Shown: positions 13,408 to 23,205, counted from the first letter of the stretch. The stretch is 64,000 bases of DNA from Cellvibrionaceae bacterium (GCA_024707385.1 JANPZW010000008.1:1-64000); one strand, 5' to 3'. Numbers and translations: made by a program. Notes: a model not told the origin generated them from the letters alone.

Positions 13408-14154
13408 ATGAGCGAGCGTCGCGAGCCGACTATTTCGGCCCTACCCGAGGATAAAGACGAACCCGTGCGCGGCCGCGCCCATGCGCAGGCGGCGCCAGCG
13501 CCAAATTCCAGCAGACCGGTGCCACCGCCGGTGTCTTCGCGCCCGGTTGTGGTGCGCTCACCCTTGGGACCTCTGGCGTTATTGCTGGCGCTCGCCGCGG
13601 GAGGATTTGCCGGGTTTGTTTATTTTCAGTTGCAGGAGACGCAGGGTGCGTTGCAACAAACCCGCAATGCACTCACTTCGGCGGAGGTTCGGGTGAAGGA
13701 TCTGGAAAGTCGCCTGATGTTGTCCGACGATGAATCCACCCAGTCCATGAGTGTGTTGCAGGCGAACATCAAAGAAAACACCGCGGAGATACGCAAGCTC
13801 TGGGGCGTGGCCAACGACCGCAATCGCAAGGCCATAGCCCAACTCGAAACGAAAGTGGCGGCATTGGAAAAAACCGCGGCCGGAATGGATGACAAGATCA
13901 AAGCGGCTTTGGCGGATGTCACCGGCGAGTTGAAGGTCGTAAGTGAGCTCGTGGATGCACAGCAGGCCGTGATCAACACCGCGGATAAGGCGTACAAAAG
14001 TCAGGCCCAGACTCTCAGCGGCGTCAGCAATAAAGTGGAGCAGTTGGATACGGAATTGCGGCGTAAAGTGGCGTCCCACGAAGAGGCCATCAAAGCCATC
14101 GATGCTTTCCGCGCGCAGGTAAATCGCGATCTGATCAAGCTCAAAGGCGGTTGA
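13408..14154 (+). CDS. Membrane-anchored coiled-coil protein, function unknown
   Basis: A 248-residue protein. Residues 1-50 form a charged, Pro/Ala-rich cytoplasmic tail and 51-75 a single membrane helix (LGPLALLLALAAGGFAGF). The remainder (about 80-245) is a long Gln/Glu/Lys/Ala-rich coiled coil, so the protein is probably a bitopic inner-membrane protein with a rod in the periplasm. It sits 60 bases before the fumarase gene on the same strand. I do not recognise a named family. The right arm copy is intact. Confidence 0.8.
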   Translation: MSERREPTISALPEDKDEPVRGRAHAQAAPAPNSSRPVPPPVSSRPVVVRSPLGPLALLLALAAGGFAGFVYFQLQETQGALQQTRNALTSAEVRVKDLESRLMLSDDESTQSMSVLQANIKENTAEIRKLWGVANDRNRKAIAQLETKVAALEKTAAGMDDKIKAALADVTGELKVVSELVDAQQAVINTADKAYKSQAQTLSGVSNKVEQLDTELRRKVASHEEAIKAIDAFRAQVNRDLIKLKGG

Positions 14155-14214
14155 TAATTTTCCGCCGCCTCTCCTCATTATTTATTCGTTTTATCAACCA
14201 GGAGTTTTTTCATC

Positions 14215-15735
14215 ATGGTTACCGTTATTCGACAGGATGACATCATCGCCAGCGTCGAGGACGCGCTGCAATTTATCTCCTATTACCACCCGAAGGATTT
14301 TATCGACGCGGTTTACGCGGCATATCAGCGCGAAGCCAACCCCGCCGCCAAAGACGCCATGGCGCAGATTCTCATTAATTCGCGCATGTGCGCTGAAGGC
14401 CATCGGCCGATTTGTCAGGACACGGGCATAGTCACGGTATTTGCGGAAGTGGGCATGGACGTGCGCATTGAAGGCACCATGTCGCTGGATGACATGATCA
14501 ACGAAGGTGTGCGCCGCGCCTATCGCAATGTCGACAATGTGCTGCGCGCCTCCATCCTCGCCGATCCCGACGGTGCCCGTAAAAACACTGGCGACAACAC
14601 CCCGGCGGTGATCCACTACAAAATCGTTCCCGGCAATACCATTGACGTGCATGTCGCGGCCAAAGGTGGCGGCTCCGAAGCGAAATCGAAATTCGCCATG
14701 CTGAATCCGTCTGATTCTGTGGTCGATTGGGTACTGAACGTGGTGCCGCAAATGGGCGCCGGCTGGTGCCCGCCGGGTATGCTCGGCATCGGCATTGGCG
14801 GCACGGCGGAAAAAGCCATGCTGCTGGCCAAAGAAGCGCTGCTCGATCCTATCGATATTCAAGAGTTGCGTGAGCGCGGCCCAAGTAATCGCGCTGAGAC
14901 CTTGCGTCTGGAGCTGTATGACAAGGTCAACGCCTTGGGTATCGGTGCCCAGGGCCTCGGTGGACTGACCACCGTGCTGGATGTGAAGGTGAAAGACTTC
15001 CCAACTCACGCGGCGAACAAAGCCATAGCGGTGATTCCCAATTGCGCCGCCACTCGCCATACGCATTTCACTCTCGATGGTTCGGGCCCTGCGCTGCAAA
15101 CGCCACCCAGCCTGGAAGACTGGCCAGAAATTACCTGGGAAATGGGCGCCAACATGCGGCGCGTCAATCTGGACGGTATCAACCCTGAGCAGATCCAGGA
15201 GTGGAAACCCGGTGACACTCTGCTGCTGTCTGGCAAAATACTCACCGGGCGCGATGCCGCTCACAAGCGTATGGTGGACATGCTGGCGAAAGGCGAGAAA
15301 TTGCCGGTGGATTTCACCAATCGCTTTATTTATTACGTCGGCCCTGTGGACCCGGTGCGCGACGAGGTCGTCGGACCGGCCGGTCCCACCACGGCGACGC
15401 GCATGGATAAATTCACCCGCACGGTGTTGGAGCAGACCGGTCTTATCGGCATGATCGGTAAATCCGAGCGCGGTCCCACGGCCATAGACGCGATCCGCGA
15501 CCACAAAGCCGTTTATCTGATGGCGGTGGGCGGTGCGGCTTATCTGGTGTCCAAGGCGATTGTCAGCGCCAAGGTATTGGCCTTTGCTGATTTGGGCATG
15601 GAGGCGATTTACGAATTTGAGGTGAAGGACATGCCGGTGACGGTCGCGGTCGACAGCCGCGGTGAATCCGTCCACCAGATAGGTCCGCGCATCTGGAAGG
15701 CGAAAATCGAAGAGGGTTTGATTGCCGTCAAATAA
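14215..15735 (+). CDS. Class I (iron-sulfur) fumarate hydratase
   Basis: A 506-residue FumA/FumB-type enzyme catalysing fumarate to malate in the TCA cycle with an oxygen-sensitive [4Fe-4S] cluster. Cysteines that may bind the cluster are in PICQDTG, GWCPPGMLGIG and IPNCAATRHTHF. The C-terminal swivel domain carries VGPVDPVRDEVVGPAGPTT. An AGGAG ribosome site lies before ATG 14215. This copy is uninterrupted; the left-arm copy is broken in at least three places. Having SodB two genes upstream may reflect oxidative stress on the cluster, but no shared promoter is shown. Confidence 0.95.
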   Translation: MVTVIRQDDIIASVEDALQFISYYHPKDFIDAVYAAYQREANPAAKDAMAQILINSRMCAEGHRPICQDTGIVTVFAEVGMDVRIEGTMSLDDMINEGVRRAYRNVDNVLRASILADPDGARKNTGDNTPAVIHYKIVPGNTIDVHVAAKGGGSEAKSKFAMLNPSDSVVDWVLNVVPQMGAGWCPPGMLGIGIGGTAEKAMLLAKEALLDPIDIQELRERGPSNRAETLRLELYDKVNALGIGAQGLGGLTTVLDVKVKDFPTHAANKAIAVIPNCAATRHTHFTLDGSGPALQTPPSLEDWPEITWEMGANMRRVNLDGINPEQIQEWKPGDTLLLSGKILTGRDAAHKRMVDMLAKGEKLPVDFTNRFIYYVGPVDPVRDEVVGPAGPTTATRMDKFTRTVLEQTGLIGMIGKSERGPTAIDAIRDHKAVYLMAVGGAAYLVSKAIVSAKVLAFADLGMEAIYEFEVKDMPVTVAVDSRGESVHQIGPRIWKAKIEEGLIAVK

Positions 15736-15755
15736 CAGGCCGAGAGGGTGCCCCC

Positions 15756-16096
15756 ATGACACAATTAAAAGAAGAAATGTGTGAGAGCCTGCCGGTTGGG
15801 GGCGCCGCAGTTAACTTCCAGAGAAATTGCCGAATTGCGCGTGCAGATTCCCGCCTGGCGCTTAGTGGAAGAGGATGGTGTGAAAAAGCTGCGGCGCGAG
15901 TTTTCCTTTGCCAATTTTGCCGATGCCATGGCATTTGCGGTGAAGCTGGGTGATCTCGCGGAGGCCCATAATCACCATCCGGCGATTACCGTGGAATGGG
16001 GCAAGGTTACGGTGTTGTGGTGGACCCACAAGATCCGCGGATTGCATCGCAATGATGCAATCTTGGCCGCGAAAAACCGATGTTCTGTTCACCTGA
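15756..16096 (+). CDS. phhB: Pterin-4a-carbinolamine dehydratase (two single-base errors)
   Basis: About 112 residues after repair. The family recycles 4a-hydroxytetrahydropterin for phenylalanine hydroxylase. Active-site pattern is HNHHP and the TVEWGKVTVLWWTHKI strand, then LHRND. The expected start is MTQLKEEMCEACRLGAPQL, but an extra base near 15786 throws the start out of frame, and five A at 16072-16076 (four in the left arm) hide the true stop TGA 16094-16096. It lies 20 bases after fumarase on the same strand. No phhA is in the window. Confidence 0.88.
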
Positions 16097-16140
16097 TCCA
16101 ATTTTTCTCGTGACAAAGGTCTTAATTGCTTAAAAATCGT

Positions 16141-16156
16141 TCAGACTTTTGTCTGA
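16141..16156. promoter_or_regulatory. Palindrome at the promoter of the GGDEF/EAL gene
   Basis: TCAGACttttGTCTGA is a perfect 6+6 inverted repeat ending about 18 bases before TATAAT at 16175-16180. It therefore overlaps the -35 position of the likely promoter, as a repressor or activator site would. It is present unchanged in the left arm (near 4199-4214), so both reads agree on it. Confidence 0.5.
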
Positions 16157-16174
16157 GTCTGGAAGATCGAAGCT

Positions 16175-16180
16175 TATAAT
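16175..16180 (+). promoter_or_regulatory. Likely -10 element of the GGDEF/EAL gene
   Basis: A perfect TATAAT with no good -35, leaving an untranslated leader of about 130 bases before ATG 16319. The weak -35 and the overlapping palindrome suggest regulated initiation. Confidence 0.45.
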
Positions 16181-16318
16181 GGCCGCCCGACCGCTCTAAA
16201 CAATATCTTCAGAACGAAAAACTGCCATAACGAAAGCGCGGTGCGGGCAGGGGACCAGAACCATGATGTATCGACATCATTCGATGCGGGGCAAATGCAT
16301 CCCTCTCGCGGGACTGCC

Positions 16319-18397
16319 ATGAAGCGACTGCACGATATCAATATCAGCGCCAAGCTGACCCTTATCACTGTGGCATCGGCCACAGCGGCGCTGTTGTGCG
16401 TGCTGGTCGCGTTTGTGGTGCAGGACCTGCGCCTGATCAAGAAAATCAAAGCCGAACAGGTGGAAATGCAGCTAGCTATCCTGTCCGGCAATCTCGCTAA
16501 TGCACTGGTGCAAAACGATCTGCATACGGTTGACTATCTATTGATCAATGGTACCAGCGCCCACGGCATAGTCGCGGTGACGGTGTACGACCGGCAGGGC
16601 GCAGTGCTCTCCCAATACCCGGTGGTGGCGGGCAGGCTCACGCCCATTCCGAGTCCCGAAGGTTTTGATTTTTCCGTCGTCAGTTATCGCCGTCCGATCG
16701 ACTGGCGCGGCAGCCAAGTGGGTACTCTTGAAGCGCAAGTCAGTTACGCTGATATCGAACTGCGCAGCGTTTATATGGGCACTTACTCGGCACTGGCGTT
16801 CCTCTTTGCTCTGGCGATAGCGGCGCTGGTAGCCTGGCTGGTGCAAAAGATTGTTTCTCAGCCGGTGCTGCAGCTTCACCGCCTGTCGCGGGAGGTGATG
16901 GAAACCGGCAATTACAGTTTGCGCGCCCAAATCAATGGCCGCGACGAACTGGGACAGTTGGGCGAGGCTTTCAACCGGATGCTCAGCCAGATCGAACAGC
17001 GCGATCTTATGATGGAGCGCCAGGTCAGCCAGCGCACCCGCGAGCTGCAAAAACTGGCGGATGAATTTCGCTACCGCGCCCTCCACGATCCGCTCACCGG
17101 CCTGCCCAACCGCGCGCTGCTCAATGAAGAATTCAATCGCGCCGCCGCCCACGCCAAACGCGCCGGCAAGCAGTTTGCCGTGCTGCTGCTGGATCTCGAC
17201 AACTTCAAAGGCATCAACGACAACCACGGCCACGACGTCGGTGACGAGCTGCTCAAGTTGGCGGCAGCCCGGATTCGCGGCGCTCTGCGCGGCGAAGACA
17301 TCGTCTGCCGGTTGGGCGGGGATGAGTTCATCGTGCTGGTGGAAAGCGTGCAGAGCCTGCAGCAGATCGAAACCATCGCCCAGGGACTGCTGCAGGCTTT
17401 GCAGGGCGAGTTGCAGGCGGCGAACCGCGCGCTCAACATTGGCGTCAGCATAGGTGCGAGCATCTATCCGCAACATGGACAGGATTTGGATGAGCTGAAG
17501 CGCAATGCCGATGTCGCCATGTATTGCGCCAAGGAAGCGGGCAAGAACCGCCTGATGATTTACGAACCGGTGATGGGCAAGGCCAATCTGAATAAGCTCG
17601 CGCTGCAAGGCGAAATCAAAATGGCCCTGCAGCGGCGGGAGCTGGAGTTGCACTTCCAGCCGCAATTGGATGTGGCTCAGAACCGTTTGGTGGGCTGCGA
17701 AGTGCTGGTGCGCTGGCGCCATCGCAAGCATGGTCTGTTGATGCCCGCTGATTTTCTCGGCTTTGCCGAGGAGAGCGGAACGCTCCGTTCCATCGACTAT
17801 CAGGTGCTGCGGGAGGCATGCCGCCAATGCCAGAAATGGCGTCTGGATGACAGTCTGGAGATTCCGGTGGCGGTGAATATCGCCAATGTGCACTTCCAGG
17901 ATCTTGAGTTGTTGGATGAGGTGCGCACGATTCTCCGCGAAACCCAATTGCCGCCCGCCATGCTCACCATCGAGCTGTCCGAAACGGTTCTGCTCGACGA
18001 CTCGTCCGCAGCGCAGGAAGTGGTGTCCGGATTGCGCCGTATGGGGGTAAAAACCACCCTGGACGGTTTCGGCGCGGGGCTGTTCGCAGTATCCCACCTG
18101 CACACCATTCATCTGGACAGTATCAAGCTGGATCAGTCGCTCTATCGCAGCATCGCGCGCGATCCGGATGAGCGCCGGCTCACCCGTGGCCTATTGGCAT
18201 TTACCCGGGAACTCGGTGTCAATCTCATCGCCGAAGGGGTGGAGCAGGACGAGCAGATCAGCACCCTGCGCTCACTCGGGTGTACGGTGATTCAGGGCTT
18301 CGCCCTGGCGCATCCGTTGCCCAACGGGGATTTTTTGCAATGGGTCCGGCAGTTTCAAGATTTGGAAGAATATAACGAGGCAGTAGAGGCAGGTTGA
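16319..18397 (+). CDS. Membrane CHASE8-like/HAMP/GGDEF/EAL cyclic-di-GMP protein
   Basis: A 692-residue inner-membrane protein. Helix 1 is near residues 13-35, followed by a small periplasmic sensor (about 40-150, resembling CHASE8), helix 2 (about 155-178), HAMP, GGDEF (about 260-420) and EAL (about 440-690). The diguanylate cyclase signature is intact (CRLGGDEFIVL). In the EAL domain the first motif reads EVLVRW and Asn, Glu, Lys and Gln positions are kept (NIANVHF, ELSET, KLDQS, IQGFALAHP). However, the usual DDFG metal motif is DGFG, losing one catalytic Asp, so the phosphodiesterase may be weak or regulatory. An upstream in-frame GTG at 16241 would add 26 residues before the natural membrane-protein start. 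Confidence 0.93.
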   Translation: MKRLHDINISAKLTLITVASATAALLCVLVAFVVQDLRLIKKIKAEQVEMQLAILSGNLANALVQNDLHTVDYLLINGTSAHGIVAVTVYDRQGAVLSQYPVVAGRLTPIPSPEGFDFSVVSYRRPIDWRGSQVGTLEAQVSYADIELRSVYMGTYSALAFLFALAIAALVAWLVQKIVSQPVLQLHRLSREVMETGNYSLRAQINGRDELGQLGEAFNRMLSQIEQRDLMMERQVSQRTRELQKLADEFRYRALHDPLTGLPNRALLNEEFNRAAAHAKRAGKQFAVLLLDLDNFKGINDNHGHDVGDELLKLAAARIRGALRGEDIVCRLGGDEFIVLVESVQSLQQIETIAQGLLQALQGELQAANRALNIGVSIGASIYPQHGQDLDELKRNADVAMYCAKEAGKNRLMIYEPVMGKANLNKLALQGEIKMALQRRELELHFQPQLDVAQNRLVGCEVLVRWRHRKHGLLMPADFLGFAEESGTLRSIDYQVLREACRQCQKWRLDDSLEIPVAVNIANVHFQDLELLDEVRTILRETQLPPAMLTIELSETVLLDDSSAAQEVVSGLRRMGVKTTLDGFGAGLFAVSHLHTIHLDSIKLDQSLYRSIARDPDERRLTRGLLAFTRELGVNLIAEGVEQDEQISTLRSLGCTVIQGFALAHPLPNGDFLQWVRQFQDLEEYNEAVEAG

Positions 18398-18398
18398 T

Positions 18399-18584
18399 AT
18401 GGCAGTGATCCTTCCCTTCAAACGGCCATCGCCAACGGAAAAACACAAAGGCAAAACCCTCTGCCGCGAGGGTTTTCACAAGTGGAAAGTGGTGACGGAG
18501 AAAAAATTCGATGTGAAGCAGGGCAAGCTGATTACCCTGTATGAATGTCAGCGCTGCGGCAAACAGAAAGTGGAAGCGCACTAG
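18399..18584 (+). CDS. Small zinc-ribbon-like protein, function unknown
   Basis: 61 residues, basic. A cysteine in KTLCREGFHKW and a pair in YECQRCGKQK could form a zinc site together with the nearby His. It begins one base after the GGDEF/EAL stop (TGATATG), so translation is probably coupled to it. It ends six bases before the convergent purN stop. Confidence 0.7.
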   Translation: MAVILPFKRPSPTEKHKGKTLCREGFHKWKVVTEKKFDVKQGKLITLYECQRCGKQKVEAH

Positions 18585-18590
18585 GGCGCT

Positions 18591-19234
18591 TCAGTTGGTC
18601 CGCAATCCTTCCGCGGGCAGCAATTTCCCTTCAAAAAACGCTTTACCCTCTTGCAAAACGAGCTTGCCTTCGGCAAACCAGCGCACCGCCAATGGGTAGA
18701 TGATGTGCTCCAGGGTGAGCACACGTTTGGCCAGCCTGTCCTCTGTGTCGCCAGCCTCAATCGGAACCGCCGCCTGTACAACGGCAGGCCCACCATCTAA
18801 TTCAGCGGTGACAAAATGCACGGTCGCGCCGTGGCTGGCATCCCCTGCTTCTATCGCTCGGCGGTGCGTGTGCAGCCCCGGGTAGAGCGGCAGCAGGGAC
18901 GGGTGAATGTTGAGCATGCGGCCGAGATAGTGAGTGACAAAAGCCGGCGTGAGTATGCGCATAAAGCCCGCCAGTACCACCAGGTCCGGTGTGTAACTGT
19001 CGATAAGCTCTTGCAGAGCGGTGTCGAAGGTTTCGCGGCTGGCGAAGGCTTTATGGTCCAGCACTTCGGCGGGGATGCCGTGGTTCTGCGCCCGCGTCAG
19101 GCCGAATACATCGGCGCGATTGCTGATCACCGCCACCACTTCCGCGGGGTAGTCTGGGCTGGCGCAGGCGTCGAGCAGCGCCTGCAGATTGCTGCCACTG
19201 CCGGAGATAAGAACGACGGTGCGGATTTTTTCAT
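18591..19234 (-). CDS. purN: Phosphoribosylglycinamide formyltransferase PurN (one-base loss at start)
   Basis: 10-formyl-THF-dependent GAR transformylase of purine synthesis, 214 residues. Visible are the phosphate loop SGSGSNL, the catalytic Asn-His in NIHPSLLPLYPG and the Asp in ELDGGP. Start ATG is at 19234-19232; the following run has six A (19226-19231 on the plus strand as T) where the left arm has seven, so the first codons are out of frame only here. It follows purM on the same strand, 86 bases apart, as in many gammaproteobacteria. Confidence 0.93.
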
Positions 19235-19320
19235 AAAACGGCTATTGATCTAACGAAGGAAAGCTCAGCGCTTGGAGCGCACCGCCCTAAACAGAGCGGT
19301 GCAAGTGCGGGAAATGGATC

Positions 19321-20362
19321 TCAGCGGATCTCGACAAATGGCTCGGTCGCGTCGGTCGCTTCCACCTGGCCAAGGGTAAACACGGTTTCACCGGCGGCTT
19401 CCAGCGCGCTGCGCACTGCGTCTGCGGCGCCGGCAGGCCACACACCACCATGCCGATACCGCAGTTGAAGGTGCGGTACATCTCCTGCTCGGCGACATTG
19501 CCTGCAGCTTGTAACCAGGCGAATACCGGCGGCAGCTGCCAGCTGGTTTTGTCGAGCACGGCCTTGGTGCTGTCAGGCAATACGCGGGGAATGTTTTCCA
19601 GCAGGCCGCCACCGGTGATGTGGGCCAGGGCGTTGATCGGCTGAGACTTCAACACTTGCAGCAGGGATTTCACGTAGATGCGCGTGGGCTCAAGCAGAGC
19701 CTCGCCCAAGGGACGGCCGCCGATAGATTGATTCAGATCCGCTTTGCTGACTTCAATGATCTTGCGGATCAGGGAGTAGCCATTGGAGTGCGGGCCGCTG
19801 GAGGCGAGGCCGAGCAGCACGTCGCCGGGGCGAACGGCGCTGCCGTCGAGGATTTTGGATTTTTCCACGATACCGACACAGAAACCGGCGAGATCGTAGT
19901 CCTCGCCCTCGTACATGCCGGGCATTTCAGCGGTCTCACCGCCGACCAGAGCACAGCCGGACAGTTCGCAGCCGGCGCCTATGCCTTTGATGACGTCGGC
20001 AGCGGTGTCGACATCAAGTTTGCCGGTGGCGTAGTAGTCGAGGAAAAAAGAGGTTCTGCACCGCCGACGATCAGATCGTTAACACACATGGCGACCAGAT
20101 CAATGCCAATGGTGTCGTGTTTGCGCAGCTGCATCGCCAGGCGTAATTTGGTGCCAACGCCGTCGGTACCGGAAACCAGCACCGGCTCTTTATAACCTTT
20201 GGGCAATTCGAACAGCGCGCCGAAGCCGCCGAGGCCGGCTAGCACTTCAGGCCTTCGGGTGCGTTGAGCGACGGACTTGATGCGGTCCACCAGCCGCTCT
20301 CCTGCATCTATGTCCACTCCTGCGTCCTTGTAGCTCAGGGATTGTTGTTGCGTATCGCTCAT
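19321..20362 (-). CDS. purM: Phosphoribosylformylglycinamidine cyclo-ligase PurM (two single-base errors)
   Basis: AIR synthetase, about 347 residues after repair. It closes the imidazole ring from FGAM with ATP. Visible are [12 protein letters not shown] at the N terminus, the GTDGVGTKL glycine-rich motif, [23 protein letters not shown] and [16 protein letters not shown]. Frame errors: six instead of seven bases in the homopolymer 20044-20049, and one base lost near 19438 in the VVCVPAG codons. Both are correct in the left arm. The stop is TGA at 19323-19321. Confidence 0.93.
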
Positions 20363-20553
20363 AGAATTGCCTTTGTCTCACAGCCGCTGCGCCGGACCGG
20401 CGCGGAAAAAGCCGGCATTCTAGCAGCATTGGCGGAGCGGGCGAAGTTTGTTGCTGCGGCAGATAACGCCGCGCAAGCGGGCGCGGCTTTTAAGGAGCGC
20501 GGCTGCCTTGCTACAATCGCCGCCTCTTTTTCGGGTCGACTGGAACGCGCGTT

Positions 20554-21642
20554 ATGACATTTTCCTCCCGGTTGCGCTGGCCGCTGTTATGCAACCTGTG
20601 CCTGACATTTCTGCTGTCGATCTTCTCCTCCTTCGCTCTGGCGCAAACTCCCAGCTTTTTTAGCGCATCCGTTCCCGTTTCTTCCCAGTCGGCGAAAGAG
20701 CGAGAGCGCGCCGCCGCGGAAGGTCTGAAGGAAGTGTTGGTGCGTTTGTCCGGTGTGTCACAGCTGGATGACTATCCGGCTGTGACCGAGTTGCTCACCA
20801 AGGCCAACCGCTACATCGAACAGTTTCACTATGACGTGGTGAGAAACGACGGTGTCGCCCAGGAACATGTGGTGATGGCGTTTTCCCCCGCCGGTCTGGA
20901 AGGCGCTTTGCGCCAGGCAGGCTTACCCTATTGGCCGGTGAATCGACCGAGCACGCTGGTGTGGTTAGTTGAAGATGATATTACCGAGGGTAAGCGTCTG
21001 ATCAACGACACCGGCAACCCGGTGGTGCAGAGTCTGTTGCAGGCGGCGCAAAAGCGCGGCTTGCCCCTGCGTTTTCCTCTGCTGGATCTCGACGATCAAT
21101 TGGCGATCAGCGCCGAGCAGGTTTGGAATCTGGATGAAACTGCGGTTCTTGAAGCCTCATTCCGCTATGCCACGGAAACGGTTCTGGTGGGTCGCTATAC
21201 CCGCACATTTTCCGGCGACTGGTGGACGACCTGGCAGTTTTTCCACAAGGAGCAAGGCCAGCTCTATGAGCTGAATGATCCGGATATGTCGGTGATCGGT
21301 GCCCGTGCGCTGGCCCCTCTGGCGGATTATCTGGCCCAGCTGTACGCCTTGCGATCCGGTAGTGCGCAGGAAGCAGGGCAGATCTATGTGCAGGTCGGCC
21401 CGGTTGCGGATTTCGGCACCTACCGCAAAACCCTGGATTATCTGAATCGGCTGGCGGTGGTGACGTCCTTCAATCTGCTGGCGGTGACGGGCGATACGCT
21501 GCTGCTGTCGCTCCAGCTCAGTGGCACCCAGGACCAGCTGCTCAGCGCGCTCTCCCTGGACCGCAAGTTGCGCCCCCGCTCAGCACCCCATATGACCGCC
21601 AGTGGCGAGCAGCCGCTGCAACTGGAGTGGATAGGGCGCTGA
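20554..21642 (+). CDS. DUF2066 domain protein, exported
   Basis: 362 residues with a signal peptide (about residues 8-31, cleavage near ALAQT). The N-terminal half has the DUF2066 pattern: exported protein with ERERAAAEGLKEVLVRLSG and an FHYDVV strand. Members are conserved between purM and hda in Pseudomonas and relatives. The function is unknown. Its stop overlaps the hda start (TGATG), so the two are translationally coupled. Confidence 0.85.
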   Translation: MTFSSRLRWPLLCNLCLTFLLSIFSSFALAQTPSFFSASVPVSSQSAKERERAAAEGLKEVLVRLSGVSQLDDYPAVTELLTKANRYIEQFHYDVVRNDGVAQEHVVMAFSPAGLEGALRQAGLPYWPVNRPSTLVWLVEDDITEGKRLINDTGNPVVQSLLQAAQKRGLPLRFPLLDLDDQLAISAEQVWNLDETAVLEASFRYATETVLVGRYTRTFSGDWWTTWQFFHKEQGQLYELNDPDMSVIGARALAPLADYLAQLYALRSGSAQEAGQIYVQVGPVADFGTYRKTLDYLNRLAVVTSFNLLAVTGDTLLLSLQLSGTQDQLLSALSLDRKLRPRSAPHMTASGEQPLQLEWIGR

Positions 21643-22364
21643 TGGACGGCTTTGAGGAGAGGCAGACACCTATCCAGTTGAGCCTCGGGGTCTCCCTGCG
21701 GGACGACGCCACTTTTGCCAATTTCTACGTTGCCGAGGGCAATGAGCTAGCTGTGCACGCCCTGCGGGAATTCTGCGCCGACCGCGGCGAACGCAATCTG
21801 TTGCTCTGGGGCAGTCCCGGTGCCGGCCTCACCCATTTGCTGCAGGCGTGCTGTCACCAGGCGTTCGAACAGCACCAAAGTGTGCAATATCTCCCACTGC
21901 GTGATCTGGTGGGTTATGCGCCTGAGGACGTTTGCGACGGGTTGGAAAAAGTCTCGCTAGTCTGTCTGGATGGCGTCGATCTGATTTGCGGTCACCGGCA
22001 GTGGGAGCAGGCCCTGTTCCATCTGTGCAACCGCTTGCGCGACGCGGGACAGAGATTCTTAATCGCCTCCCACACCAGCCCGCCGTCACTGCCGCTGTTA
22101 CTGCCCGATCTAAAGTCTCGCTTGTTGGGCAGCGTGGTTTATCACCTGCGCGCGCTCAATGATCAGGAGAAGGCGGTGACCCTGCAGCTGCGTGCGCGCA
22201 GCCGTGGTATGGAAATGTCGGACGAGGTGGCGAAATTCATCCTCAGCCGCGCCCCCCGCGATACCAACGATCTGTTCCACCTGCTTGATCATCTCGACGA
22301 TGCCTCCCTGCAGCTGCAGCGCAAGCTGACCATTCCCTTTGTTAAGGAAGTGCTGGGGTACTAA
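21642..22364 (+). CDS. hda: DnaA regulatory inactivator Hda
   Basis: A 240-residue AAA+ protein that, with the DNA-loaded beta clamp, stimulates hydrolysis of ATP on DnaA and so prevents re-initiation. The N-terminal clamp-binding motif is QLSLGV (near residue 11). The Walker A-like loop is LLLWGSPGAGLTHLL, and VCLDGVDLI is Walker B-like. Start ATG 21642 overlaps the DUF2066 stop. An upstream in-frame GTG at 21627 is unlikely. Confidence 0.93.
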   Translation: MDGFEERQTPIQLSLGVSLRDDATFANFYVAEGNELAVHALREFCADRGERNLLLWGSPGAGLTHLLQACCHQAFEQHQSVQYLPLRDLVGYAPEDVCDGLEKVSLVCLDGVDLICGHRQWEQALFHLCNRLRDAGQRFLIASHTSPPSLPLLLPDLKSRLLGSVVYHLRALNDQEKAVTLQLRARSRGMEMSDEVAKFILSRAPRDTNDLFHLLDHLDDASLQLQRKLTIPFVKEVLGY

Positions 22365-22368
22365 ATCC

Positions 22369-23203
22369 TCACTCCGCCTGCCACTGATCGCCGCAGCGAA
22401 TTTCGCTGCCGTTGCCCGCCACCAATACCGTATTCACACCGAACACCGGCGCCTTGGGTTTGCCCGGCATGCTGTTGAGCTGCGCCAGCGCGGCAAACGG
22501 GTGCTGTGTGGGCGAGGCAATTCCCGTCTTTTGATCCACCGTAATCACCGCGCAGCGCTGGCAGTGATCTTTCAGACCCAGCACGGTATCTCCGTTTTCG
22601 GAGCGCAGCGACTGATATTGATGTTCAGCAAAGGCCGGCAGGCCGCTGAACACCACATTGGGACGAAAACGCAGCATGTCCACACACCGGTGTGCCCGCT
22701 TGGGCCAGATGCTCGTTCAGGGCCGACAACGACGCCAGATTGGCGCAGAGATAGGGCGCTCCATCGGAAAAATAGGTGTGATAAGGGCCGAAACGATCGG
22801 GATTTGTCGGACGGGGCACGGTTTTGTCGAAGTGCACCAGGCGCACTTGCTGGTCCGTCGCCAGCGCCTGCTGCAGCCATTGATTGACCTCGGCGGAAGC
22901 GATATGGGCGCTGCAGAAGGAATTCCATACTTTTACCGGACAAGGCTCTCCAGTCGGCGCGGGAACACTCATCACGCCATCGCCCGCCCGGCTCAGCACC
23001 AGCTCACCCTTGCGCAATTCTGTGCAGATGGTGGCCATGCGCGGTAATTTGCGCTGGCTCAAAAATATCCCGTCGGTGTCGATCAGCATCCACTCCCGGT
23101 CACCCGCCAAACCAGAGGGTAAGAGGGTGGCGGATGTCAGTGGTATGCCGGCAAGGGATTTCACCGGGTAAATCCAGAGCTGTTCTATGGTGACCACAGG
23201 CAT
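22369..23203 (-). CDS. MOSC domain protein (frameshift near 22690)
   Basis: About 276 residues. The N-terminal MOSC_N beta-barrel (IEQLWIYPVKSLAGIPL) is followed by a MOSC domain with the probable cofactor-binding cysteine region DHCQRCAVITVD. This resembles YcbX/mARC-type molybdoproteins but lacks a C-terminal ferredoxin domain. One or four surplus bases in a GTGTG stretch near 22690 split the frame between TPV and DMLRFRPNV; it is probably a read error. It lies downstream of moaA-moaB-moeA on the same strand, which fits a molybdenum-cofactor enzyme. Confidence 0.82.
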
Positions 23204-23205
23204 GG

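Noticed and set aside
20264..20557. 97-codon open frame opposite the purM start
   Set aside because: Antisense shadow of purM and its promoter region, with no coding features.
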